Below are positions 22,201 to 34,600 of a stretch of 42,181 bases of DNA, one piece after another. The notes beneath the pieces are model-generated. The model saw only the letters and a program-made list of their open reading frames with translations. It had not been told where the DNA came from and did no database searches. The translations under genes and the position numbers were made by a program. Source of the stretch: a virus; IMG/VR virus record IMGVR_UViG_3300008107_000153, positions 1-42,181 of that record, one strand, 5' to 3'. The first letter of the stretch is position 1, and every line of letters begins with the position of its first letter.

Positions 22201-25200
22201 ATGGCTAGCACAGAAAGACAAAATAATTTATTAGTTGGCGAGGATTGGACGAAGATTTATCAAACGTTCCAAAATGCCGACTTTAAATCCTACGATTTTG
22301 AGACGATTCGTCGTAGTATGATTGAGTACCTTCGTCAAAACTTCCCTGAAAGTTTTAACGACTACATTGACAGCAGTGAATATGTTGCTCTAATAGACAT
22401 GATTGCGTTTCTAGCGCAAAGTTTGAGCTTCCGCATTGACTTAAATGCACGTGAAAACTTTTTAGACACTGCACAAAGACGAGACAGTATTTTAAAACTG
22501 GCAAAGTTGATTAGTTATAATCCTAAAAGAACGCAATCTGCTAAGGGATTATTAAAAGTCAACTCTGTAAGTACAACAGATAATCTTGTTGATTCTAACG
22601 GAACAAACCTTGCAAATAGAGTTATTTCTTGGAACGACACAACAAACAGAGATTGGTATTCACAGTTTACATTAGTGATGAACTCTGCAATGGATACTGC
22701 TGTTTTTGGAAAGCCAAATGCTAGCAGATCAATTAATAGTATCCCTACAGAACAATATAATTTAAGAACAAATACAACAGATGTGCCATTGTTTACATTT
22801 AGTAAAACAATTGGAGGAATTCCAATGTCATTTGAACTTGTAAGTTCTAGCATTATTAATAGAACTGACATTGGAGAAGAGCCCCCAACATTAGGCGGGA
22901 CGTTTGGTGTAATGTACAGAAATGATAACAAAGGAAGCTCTAGTGCCAACAGTGGTTGGTTTGTTATGTTTAAAGAAGGTACACTACAAAATTCTGACTT
23001 CTCTTTAACAAACCCAGTAGCTAATGAAATAGTGGGCGTTGATATTCAAAATATTAACGATACAGATGTTTGGCTATATGAAATTGATGCCAATAATACT
23101 TTGTCAAATTTGTGGACAAAATTAGATAGCGTTACAGGCACTAATGCAATTTACAACAGTGTAAAAAATAAAGTTAAAAGTTTTTATAGTGTTAATACAA
23201 GAGAAAACGATCAAATTGATCTAAACTTCAGCGATGGCGTTTTTGGTAAACTTCCTAACGGAAATTTTAGACTCTATTATAGAACAAGTAATGGTTTAAG
23301 TTATGTGATTAGTCCACAAGATTTAGACAATGTACAAATTAGATTCCCTTTTATAAACAGAGATGGTCAAGCACAAACATTGACTATGAATTTAGGACTG
23401 AAGGGCAGTGTATCAAATAGCGCCGCATCAGAAACTAATGACAGTATTAAACAAAAGGCTCCACAAGTATACTATACACAAAATAGAATGATTACTGGGG
23501 AAGATTATAATATTGTTCCTTTAACAAACAACCAACAAGTTGTTAAAGTCAAAGCAGTTAACAGAACATCTTCTGGCATCAGTAGATATTTTGAATTAAC
23601 TGATCCAACAGGTCGTTCTAGCTCAATTAATTTGTTTGGTACAGATGGCGCACTGTATAGGAATGATTATACAACAAGCTTCAACTTTAAATTTAATACT
23701 AAAAACGAAGTGTTTGGTATTATGAAAACTGTTATTGAACCGTTGCTTGCAAAAGAGTCAACAAGAGATTTCTATTATCAACAATTTGATAGATTACAAA
23801 TAGGTGAGATTGGAGCCAGCTGGCAGAACGTGTCAGTGTTGCCTAACCTTGCAACAGGTTATTTTAAAAGCAATGCAACATTACAAGCAGTTGGTATTGG
23901 ACAATACACACAATCAACATTGCGTTATATTAAATCAGAAGCACTTGTAAAATTTGCCCCTCCAACAGGAAAATATTTTGCCCCTAATAATACTATAACA
24001 TCAATTAAGACTAAGAATACTAAAGATTATATTTGGACTGAAGTATCTTATACATCTGGTGACGGTAGCAATTTAGGCACAGGCACTGATGATCTTGGAG
24101 TAGGACTTATTGGAATTACTACGCCAGTACCAAGTGGTGCTATTCCCGTAGAAGTCATTCCTGTATTTGTTACAGATATTCCGTTTGCTTTTGAAACTGA
24201 AATAGTTAATCAAATTTCTTTAAGAAGAGATTTTGGATTAAGATATGATAGAACTCTTGGTGAGTGGAAAATTATTAATTCTAATAATCTTGATTACTCT
24301 AGCACTTTTAGCCCAACTTACTCAGGCGACATTAGTAATTTAGGTTTAGATGCTAGTTGGTTAATTGCTTTTAAAAATGATGGTGATAACGTAATTGTAT
24401 ATTACCGAGGATTAGAATACATATTTCAAAGTGAAAAAGAAATAAGTTTTTATTTCAATGAACAGGATAAAAAATATACCAGTAAGTTGGGCGGCAATGC
24501 AACTGATTATATTTCAGTGATGTCAATCAATGAAGATCTTGAAACAGGCTTAGCATTGGGTTCAGATTTTAAATTTGAAATTACTAATATGATTTCAAAT
24601 GCTGATGGATATTTAGATAACAATCGAATCAATATTTCCTTTTCAGATGAAACTGGAGACGGAATTGTTGATGATCCAGATTCCTTTGATAATGTTGTTA
24701 AACCTGATCTAATTGACCCAATTATTGGAACTAAACGCTCTTTTGTGTTTATCCAAAGTGTACAACTTAATGATCAAATTTACAAAAAAATTCTTGATAG
24801 TTCGTTAGTTGCAACATTTAATAGTGAATTAGATGTTGCTAATTTAAACAATTATCAACCAGGACAAGTGTTTTATTTCTATTCTATTACAGAAAATGTT
24901 GTTAAAGTTTTAGATAGCTCTTACAGCTTAGTATTAGATAATAGTATAGTTGCTTATCCAGGACGATCAGGATTAACATTCCAATATGTACACACTGCAA
25001 GTCAAGATTTTAGAATTGATCCTTGTAAGACCAACATTATTGATGTATATTTGCTAACAAAAAATTATGATGATCTATTACGTTCTTGGTTGCTAACTCA
25101 AGATGGCGAGCCACCAAAAGCTCCTAGTTCAAACGAATTATTTGAACAGTTTAGTTCAGGTATAAACTCAGTTAAGTCAATCAGTGACGAGGTAGTTTAT

Positions 25201-25611
25201 CATCCAGCCAAATACAAGTTATTGTTTGGTACTGGCGCTAACGTAGATTTGCAAGCAAAATTTTTCATCGTTAAAAATCCAAGATCTGTAACTAATGACA
25301 ACGATATAAAGTCTAGAGTTATTGTTGCAATCAATGAATACTTCAGTTTAGACAACTGGGATTTTGGAGATACATTTAACTTTGGTGAATTGAGCGCATA
25401 CGTTATTAAACAATTAAGCCCAGATGTGGTTAACTTTTTAATCGTACCAAGTGCCCCAGAAAAATATTTTGGTAGTTTATTTCAAGTATTTTGTCAAGCT
25501 GATGAAATATTCTTAAGTACAGCTGACGTAGGTGAATTAGAAATAATTAATACAGTAACATCAGGACTTATTAAAACTAATGGCCCAATTGTCGTTTCTA
25601 GTAATGGATAA
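22201..25611 (+). CDS. 6: Baseplate wedge protein gp6
   Basis: 1136-aa wedge protein forming the inner baseplate ring. The N-terminal region is typical: FKSYDFETIRRSMIEYLRQN, then YIDSSEYVALIDMIAFLAQS, SFRIDLNARENFLDTAQRRD and KLAKLISYNPKRTQSAKG. KAPQVYYTQNRMITGEDYNI near residue 419 is the second conserved block. The C-terminal part (DLQAKFFIVKNPRSVTNDND, FGELSAYVIKQLSPDVVNFL) fits baseplate-J-like wedge proteins. T4 gp6 is 660 aa; marine relatives are larger, with inserted beta domains. The giant gene begins 4 nt later. Confidence 0.95.
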   Translation: MASTERQNNLLVGEDWTKIYQTFQNADFKSYDFETIRRSMIEYLRQNFPESFNDYIDSSEYVALIDMIAFLAQSLSFRIDLNARENFLDTAQRRDSILKLAKLISYNPKRTQSAKGLLKVNSVSTTDNLVDSNGTNLANRVISWNDTTNRDWYSQFTLVMNSAMDTAVFGKPNASRSINSIPTEQYNLRTNTTDVPLFTFSKTIGGIPMSFELVSSSIINRTDIGEEPPTLGGTFGVMYRNDNKGSSSANSGWFVMFKEGTLQNSDFSLTNPVANEIVGVDIQNINDTDVWLYEIDANNTLSNLWTKLDSVTGTNAIYNSVKNKVKSFYSVNTRENDQIDLNFSDGVFGKLPNGNFRLYYRTSNGLSYVISPQDLDNVQIRFPFINRDGQAQTLTMNLGLKGSVSNSAASETNDSIKQKAPQVYYTQNRMITGEDYNIVPLTNNQQVVKVKAVNRTSSGISRYFELTDPTGRSSSINLFGTDGALYRNDYTTSFNFKFNTKNEVFGIMKTVIEPLLAKESTRDFYYQQFDRLQIGEIGASWQNVSVLPNLATGYFKSNATLQAVGIGQYTQSTLRYIKSEALVKFAPPTGKYFAPNNTITSIKTKNTKDYIWTEVSYTSGDGSNLGTGTDDLGVGLIGITTPVPSGAIPVEVIPVFVTDIPFAFETEIVNQISLRRDFGLRYDRTLGEWKIINSNNLDYSSTFSPTYSGDISNLGLDASWLIAFKNDGDNVIVYYRGLEYIFQSEKEISFYFNEQDKKYTSKLGGNATDYISVMSINEDLETGLALGSDFKFEITNMISNADGYLDNNRINISFSDETGDGIVDDPDSFDNVVKPDLIDPIIGTKRSFVFIQSVQLNDQIYKKILDSSLVATFNSELDVANLNNYQPGQVFYFYSITENVVKVLDSSYSLVLDNSIVAYPGRSGLTFQYVHTASQDFRIDPCKTNIIDVYLLTKNYDDLLRSWLLTQDGEPPKAPSSNELFEQFSSGINSVKSISDEVVYHPAKYKLLFGTGANVDLQAKFFIVKNPRSVTNDNDIKSRVIVAINEYFSLDNWDFGDTFNFGELSAYVIKQLSPDVVNFLIVPSAPEKYFGSLFQVFCQADEIFLSTADVGELEIINTVTSGLIKTNGPIVVSSNG

Positions 25612-25614
25612 AAA

Positions 25615-28600
25615 ATGAGTAAAAGAAAATCAGTAGACTTACTTCCAGTAATCTTTAGAACAGATGCAAACGAAAAATTCTTAACTGGAACGATAGACCA
25701 ATTAATTGAGAAACCAACATTAAAGAAGGTTGACGGATTTATTGGTGATAAAATTATTGGAAACTATAAGCCAGCTAGTGACTCCTATATCAATGAGGGT
25801 ACTGATTTAAGAAACCGCTATGAGTTAGAACCAGGTATTGTAATAAAAAATTCAGTAACAGATCAAGTAGAGTTTAACAAAACTTTTGAAGACATTATCA
25901 ATAGTTTAAAGTACTTTGGTGCAGATATTCGTAACCAAGATAAGTTGTTTAGACAACAGAGTTATACTTGGAATACCTTTATTGATTTAGACAAGTTTGT
26001 TAATTTTAGAAATTATGTTTGGTTACCTAGCGGTCCAGCGACAGTTAGAATTAGCGGAAAAGAAAAAGAAGTTACTAGTACAATTAAAGTAAAAATTGTT
26101 GATGACAATTGGAATTTTAGCACAAATGAAATTGCAGTTAATCCTACAATTACTTTGTACAGAGGATTTACTTACATCTTTGAAGTTGATACAGTTGATC
26201 AGTCTTTCTATATTAAAAATAAAAGAAGCAGTGGAGATGTTGATTCTTGGGATGGAGTACAAAATAACGGAGCAACATCAGGTTCAGTTATTTTCAATGT
26301 AGTAGAAAGCACACCAAGTACACTGTTTTATGTCAACGGAAATGACAACACTCTTTTTGGCAGATTTTTAATTAGAGACCAAAAAGAGAATACAGAGCTA
26401 GATGTTGAAAATGAAATTATAGGTAAAAAGACCTACGAAATTAAAGACGGAATACACTTGTCAAATGGAATGAAGATTGTTTTTTCAGACACAGTGTTTC
26501 CTGAAAAATATCGAGATAAAACTTATATTGTTGAGGGAGTAGGAAACAGTATCACTCTGGTTGACTACAATAGTCTACTTACAATCGAAGGCTATTCAAC
26601 AATCGTTGAAACATCTTTTGATGATACTGGATTTGATGAGTTACCTTTTGATGAGGTTTCAGAATATCCTGTTAACCCTGATTATATCTTGATTAATCGA
26701 GCAAGTGAAGATAAAAACCCATGGAGTAGATATAATAGATGGTTCCACATTGATGTGGTGAACACTAGTTCCCTATTGAATAATACTGATCCAACATTTA
26801 CATCATTTGATAGAGCTCAACGTCCTATTATTGAGTTTCGTCCAAATATGCAACTGTTTAATTTTTCTAAAATAACAAAGTATGTTAATTTTTTAGATGA
26901 CACAGTTACTGACGCTTTTAGCAATATTGAAGGCTCTTTAGGCTATTATATTGACGGAAAAGCACTAGAAGACGGCAATAGAATTGTATTTCTTTCAGAC
27001 ACTGACTTAGATGTAAAGAATAAAATTTATCAAGTACAGTTTATTGACATCAACGGAGTTAAGAAACTTCACTTAGAAGAGGCAGAAGACTCACTACCAA
27101 ATTTAGATGATGGACTACTTGTTATTAGCGGTATTAAAAATGGTAGAACATCTTGGGTTTTTAAAAATGGTGAATGGATAAAGTCACAACAAAAAGAACA
27201 TATTAATCAATCACCATTGTTTGATATCTTTGATTCAAATGGTGCAAGTTTCTCCAATAGCGATATCTATAAAGATACAAACTTTTCTGGTTCTAGAGTA
27301 TTTGGCTATCAAATTGGTGTTGGTAACAATGACAGTATTTTAGGCTTTCCTCTTGTTTACAAAACTGTGTCAAACGTTGGCGGTTACACATTTGAAAATT
27401 GTTTATCAGAAGATGCGTTTGAATATTTTGTTGATGGACAAGTGGTAGTAGGCAATACTAAAAACGGATTTTTAAAAGAAAACAACAACTATGTTAATGG
27501 TTGGGTAAAGTGTAATAAACTATCAATCCAAGAAATTATCGATCAACGTATTGCAATTGGCGGCGAAGATGCATTTGAGTTTGACAGTATTGATATTAGA
27601 ACTCCCAAAGAGAATGTACGAGTTTTTAAGAACGGAAAAAAACTAACCGCTACTGAATTTGACGTTAGAATTGATACAGCATTTGACTCTTTCTTTATCA
27701 CGTTAGCAACTGTATTAGTCAAAAACGATGTTATAGTAGTCAAAGCTCTACCAACGTACGACAAAAAAGAAGATGGGTATTATGAAACCCCAATAAATTT
27801 AGTAAACAATCCAACCAATGAATTCCCAGGATTTTTAAGCTATGCTGAAATCAATGATCATTTAAACTCTATTATTTTAAATGCATCAAAAGATTTAAAC
27901 ACTGCCATTGATAGAAATAATTTACGTGATTTAGAAAACTTGGACAAATACGGAAGAAGATTTGTTCAACACGACGGTCTGGTTGCAATGGCAGGCGCAC
28001 TAATAGCTAATAAAGATTATAATCTAATACATTCTATTCGTTGGTCTGCATTGGAATATCAAAGATATAAAATTTTAGTATTACAAAAATTTACAGAATT
28101 AGCAGAGTATGCTAATATTCCAGATGCATTAGATAAGATAATTTTAAGTATTGCTAAAGATAAAACTCCTGCTTCTATGTTTTATTATAGTGATATGTTG
28201 CCGTATGGCTTAAACAAGCGAGATTATACATACACTGTTAACGATACAAATATTAAGGCGTATGCATATGGATCAGAAATTTACGATAGATTTTTGTTTG
28301 GCAAAAAGGCAATATTAGTATATGTTAACGGAGAGCAGTTGACCATTGATAAAGATTATTCTTTTGATGTAAACAATCCGTTAGTTAGATTCGTTAATAC
28401 ACTATCAGTAAGTGATGAGATTTTAATTAGAGTTTTTAATAATATTCATGGTGCAGTGATGCCTATGTCACCAACAAAACTAGGACTATATCCTAGTTTT
28501 GAGCCAGCAATTTACTTAGATGACACGTATATTGAACCAACGTCAGTTATACAAGGACATGACGGGTCAGTTACAGTTTGCTTTGGCGATGACAGAGATC

Positions 28601-31600
28601 AACTATTATTAGAGTTAGAAAAACGAATTTACAACAATTTAAAAGTTGAATACGATCCAAGAATTTTAGATGTAAATGAAATTTTGCCTAGCATATTTAG
28701 AAAAACTGGATACACGTCTGAGCAATTTGACCAATCTATTGAAGATGAATTTTTAAAATGGGTTGGTATCTATAGTATTGACTATACAGCAAACGAAAAT
28801 GAAATTTACCTAAACAACTTTGGATTCAAATACGTAAATTCAAATGGCATAATTGATAGAAATGCATTTATCACCGGCTCTTGGAGAAAAATTTACAAAC
28901 AGCATTACGATACAGATAGACCACATACCTGCCCTTGGGAAATGTTAGGCTTCTATAAAAAGCCAACTTGGTGGGAAACTGAATACGGCCCTGCTCCGTA
29001 TACATCTGGTAATGATGTTATGTGGAAAGATTTGGAATATGGATATATTCGAAATGGAGTTAGAAAAGGCTATGATGAAAAATATGCAAGACCAGGACTG
29101 TCTAATATTATCCCTGTAGATTCATACGGCAGTTTAAAAGATCCTTTACAAGTCAATGCTGTAAAAGATTTTGATTATTCTGCAAGATATACTAACTGGT
29201 CATTTGGTGATATGGGTCCTGCAGAAACTGCTTGGAGAAGAAGTGATATCTATCCTTTTGCAGTGCAAATAGCAATGGCGCTAATAATGCCAGCTAAGTA
29301 TGCAACTTTAGGATTTGACACTTCACGAAATGTCTTTAATATTGCTAATCAGATCGTATATAAAGATTCTTTAGAAAGACTGAGTCCGTCTGCACTAAAG
29401 GTTTTTTCAAATACAATAGATAATAATTTTGTTTATGCAACAGGTTATCATCCTTACATTGTTGAAAATTTAAGACAGAGATTTTCTAATCCAGCATTTA
29501 GATTACAAAACTACCTAAATAGAATTCAATCAAACTTAATTTATAAAGTTGGCGGATTTACAAGTAAGGATAAGTTTAGAGTTGCATTGGAAACAGTAAC
29601 ATCTTATAAAACAGTTGACAAAGTGTATGTCCCAGAAGAAAACTATCAATTAGTTCTTTCTACAGGGTCTCCTACTAAAACTTTAACAATGTCTGGTATT
29701 ATTGTTGAAAGAACAGAAGCTGGATATATGGTGAGAGGATATGATTCTAACTCTCCTTATTTTACAATTAAAAAAGCAATCCATGCTACTAATGATCCTG
29801 TAATATCTGTAGGCGGAACAACTGAACCATTTATATATTGGTCTGCAAACGCCACTGTAAATGCTGGACTAGTAGTTGCTAACGGCCAACAATATTATAG
29901 AGCAATTTCAACTCACTTGACTAAGCAGGCATTTGATCCAGGATTATATTATCCACTTCCTTACCTTCCAGCAATTGGTGGTGTTGAAGCATTTGTACCA
30001 AATTCTTTTGAAGACGTTGATACAATTGTGCCTTATGGAACAAAATATAATTCTATACAAGATGTATTTGATTTTATACTTGGTTACGGCGAACAAGTTA
30101 AATCCTTAGGATTTAAATTTGAAAATCTTTTACCAGAGCTAGATGTAATTGCAGATTGGAAATTAGCAGGAAAAGAGTTTTTATTCTGGAGTCTACAAAA
30201 TTGGTCTACCAGTTCAGTAATCAGTCTTTCTCCTTTTGCAGAAAAGATTTATTTTACAAGTGAAGATTCTGTCGTTGATGATCTATACGATAGTTTTTAT
30301 GATTATACTCTACTAAAAGCAGATGGTACTACTATTGATAGAACCAAAGTAAGAATTTCTAGACAAGAAGGTTCTTTTGTTATTGATACTGCTGGCACGG
30401 CTGATGGTGTTTATTTTGTAAAAATTAGTCTAGTACAAAAAGAACACGTTGTAGTTTTTGACAATAAAACAATTTTTAATGATCTAATTTACGAACCAAC
30501 TTCTGGATATAGACAGAAGAGATTCAAAATTAAAGGGTTCATGACAGACGGCTGGAAGGGTGATTTTTACATTCCAGGATTTGTATATGACAGCGCCAAG
30601 ATTAATGATTGGGAACCTAACATTGATTATGAAATTGGAAATGTTGTTAGATACCAAACAAAATATTATCAAGCTAAAGCTCGCACATTAGCTAGAGAAC
30701 TTTTTAATTATGAAGATTGGACACTACTAGGCAAGCAACCAGTTGCACAGTTGTTGCCTAACTTTGAATATAAGATTAGTCAGTTTGAAGAATTCTATAG
30801 TTTAGATAGTGTTAACTTTGATAACAGTCAACAAAAATACGCACAAAAATTAATAGGTTATGTTCCAAGAACATATTTAAATTCTTTGATACCTGACGAG
30901 TCAAGTCAGTATAAATTTTATCAAGGATTTATTAGAGAAAAAGGAACTACACTTCCATTAGAGAAGTTTGCAGTTGCTAATAATACTGCAACAGGCGCAC
31001 ATATTAGTTTACAAGAAGAGTGGGCTATTAGATTAGGAACATTTGGTGGAGAAAATTCTTATGAAGAAATAGAATTTACTCTAGACCAAAATAAAATTAA
31101 TCAAGATCCTCAAATCTTTGAATTTGAATATAACAATCTAAAGTCATCTTTAGATAAAGCATACAAAGTTTCATTATCTGATATGCAGATTCGTCCAGCT
31201 GATTATAATGGACAACCTTGGCCAACTCTTGATGTATCTCCAGTTAATGGTAATGGATACAGCCAATATCAAAAAATACCAACTGCGGGCTATGTAAGAT
31301 TAGATGATGTTGTATTCACTGGATTATATGAAAACAACATACTAACATTGTCTTCTTCTGCTTCTTTGAGAGAAGGTGATACTGTTTGGTTAGCAATTGA
31401 TAATTCAGGAAATTGGGGAGTTAAAAGATACACGCTGTCCCCTGTGACAATTATTAATTATACAGTTGATAACGCAAATAATTTAATCAGTTTTAATACT
31501 GACGTTGCGCATAAACTAAAATTGCGTGATTTTGTATCAATTTCTAGACTAGATGATCCACTAAATGGTGTTTACGAAGTATTAGGTATTCCTGATGGAA

Positions 31601-34600
31601 CAACATTTGTAGTCAAAACAGCATTTAACGATATACCAACTGCTGGTGAAATACTAAACGGGTCAATGTATTATTTTGCTTCATCAAGATTTGCTAACCT
31701 AGATGATTTAGCATCTATTCCAGGACTTGCAAGATGGCAAAATTGCGAGTTTGTTTGGGTTGATAATGTTGGTGACGGCACATGGGCAGTTTTAGAAAAA
31801 GAAGCAAACACAAAAGCATTACCAATACGACCAAGAATTAATCAGTCTGGACAAAAATTTGGTAATACTACAATAATTGCTCCAGTGTCTAAAAATATTA
31901 TTGTTTCTGCTACAGAATTAGAACGTGGCAGAGTGTATGTATATGAAAGAAACGCACTTGGATCTGAAGATGTTATCTTACATCAAAGCTATTTGTTAGA
32001 AGAAAACTTCAGTGATATATTAACTATACAAGATGTAAAAAATGGAGTTGCAATACCAGAAATACAAAGACTCCACGGGGCAAGTTTAGATTGCTGGGAA
32101 AATACATCTCTTACTATACGATATATTGTTTCAGGAGCTCCAAATTCTTCTAATGCAAAATGGAAAGTTTTAGGTCAGGCATTAGATCCAATTAAAAAAG
32201 TTTTAGACTTTAATAAGTCTTCGTCCGAGTTGTTTGACGAGGGTGCAATTAAGATTGTTAAATTTAATAATGATCTTGATGAGTATAGAACTGAAGTTGT
32301 TTTAGCTAGTCCTATAGCACAAGAAGGTGCAAACTTTGGTCACAAAGTAAAATTTGTAGGATCTGACAAACCAACCTTATTGGTATCATCACCAGGACAA
32401 GATGGCGGCATTGGCGCAATATTTGTTTATTATTTGGACAGTAGCAATGTGTGGCAAGTGTATACTGTTGGCGGAAATCCATACAATCTACGCTCTGCAG
32501 TCACTGATGTAAATTCAAAGTCTAACTTTGGTAGTGACATTGTATCTAATAAAAATGGAACAGTGTTGGCAGTATCAGCACCTGGACACTTAAAAGATAG
32601 AACACAAGTTCACTCAGGTGCAGTGTTTATTTTTAGAAAAGATCCAGGTTCTTACAGCTATCAATTAACACAAACAATATATGCAGATGACTATTTAGAA
32701 TCAAATGACTTGTTGTTAAAAGGGGTAATAAAATCCTACAACACTATTGCGCAAATTATTTCATTCCAAGCATCAGATAATTCAATAGTTAGAAACAATG
32801 GAAGTTTTATTGCAGATGGTTTTAGAATTGGACAATCTGTTATTATTGCTGGATCAACAAATGCAGGTAATAGTGGAGAATTTGTAATCAGTGAATTGAG
32901 TGTATTACGTATGGCATTTAAACCATTGCGTTCACTAACAGACGAAACTGCTACAACAACTATTACTATCACAGGTCAAGGTACAATTAGAAACGATAGA
33001 TTTGGTGACAAACTAGCTATGTCAGCAGATGGCACAGCACTACTAATATCTAGCGATCATTCTTCTACAGAGAAATTAGATGCAGGTTTGGTCTATGTAT
33101 TAAAATTACAAACAAACGCTTCATACGCCTTGGATCAAAAAATTACTTCACCAGCAACTGAAACAGGCGAACTATTTGGAAGTAATCTAGCGTTAAGTGA
33201 TGACGGTAAAACATTATTAGTCACTGCTATTGGCGGTGGTCAAGCAACACCTGTTGCATTTGACACTTACACTGAACGATATACTGACTCTGCACAAAGA
33301 TATGGATCAGAATATGTATTGAACCCAACATCTGCGGCTGCGCCCTTAAGAACAACATTTGATACTGGCAGCACTAGATTTGTAAGCAAAGCACAATCTA
33401 GTGGAGCAGTTTATTTGTATCAAAAATTAGGAAACAAATATGTTTTTGGTGAATCGTTAATTAGTGGCGACAGTGCGTCCTTTGACGGATATGGTACTGG
33501 AATTGCAACAGACGGTGAGTTCATGCTTGTTGGCGCACCAAAATATGATTTAAAAGTTATTGGAACTTTAGAAGATTCTAATCAGTTGACAACATATACA
33601 GATTCTGGAACGGTTGTAATTTTTGACAAAAAGCGTGATATAGATCAGGCATGTGGCTGCGGCTCTTCTTGGTCATGGTCAAAAGTTAGAGTGCAGGAAG
33701 CAATAATTGATGTTGATAAAATTAAAAAAGTTATCAGCTATAACAACAGTACATTAGAAATTATTGATCATTACGAAATTTACGATCCAATAAAAGGTAA
33801 GTTGCCATCTAAGGTATTGAATGAAATCAAATACATTCAACCATTCGACCCAGCAGTTTATACTGTTGCATTAGAAACTTCAGCAAAAGTAAGAGTTGAT
33901 AATAAAACAACTTGGTTAGACGACCATGTTGGTGAGGTTTGGCTTGATACTAGCACCTTAAGATTTGTTTGGTATGAACAAGGAAATAATGAGTTTAGAG
34001 CAAACAACTGGGGCAAGTTGTTCCCAGGATCAACTGTTGATGTATACGAATGGGTTAAGAGTGATTTTAGACCAAGCGAGTGGGCACAGTTAGCTGACAC
34101 CACTGATGGATTAGCATTAGGAGTAAGTGGTCAGCCACTAAATCCAGATAATACGGTCCTTTCAATTAATCAATACTATGATCCTGTTGTCAATGACTTT
34201 GTTAACGTTTATTACTTTTGGGTCAGAAACAAAATTACTCTTCCAGATTTAGCATTTAGAAATTTAAGTTCTTTTGATTGTGCAAGAATAATTGAGGATC
34301 CTAAAGGTCAAGGTATTAAATTTGCTAGCTTCTTAGCAACAAACTCACTGAGTTTAACCAATGCTAAAAAGTCTTTGAATGGTGATAAAATTAATATTGA
34401 TGTGTACTATCAAACATCTGAAAAAGAAATTAATCGTCACAGTCATTGGCAGCTAGTGAATGAAAATGTTACCTATTTAAATTTAGATCCTAGCATTGAA
34501 AATAAACTTATTGATAGTCTTGTTGGTCAAGATGTTGCTGGAAATCCAGTACCTGATCCAACATTGTCTCCAAAATTACGTTACGGTACTTCATATAGAC

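Noticed and set aside
22515-22949. 144-aa minus-strand open frame inside gp6
   Set aside because: It lies wholly opposite a conserved part of gp6, with no start signal or recognisable domain.
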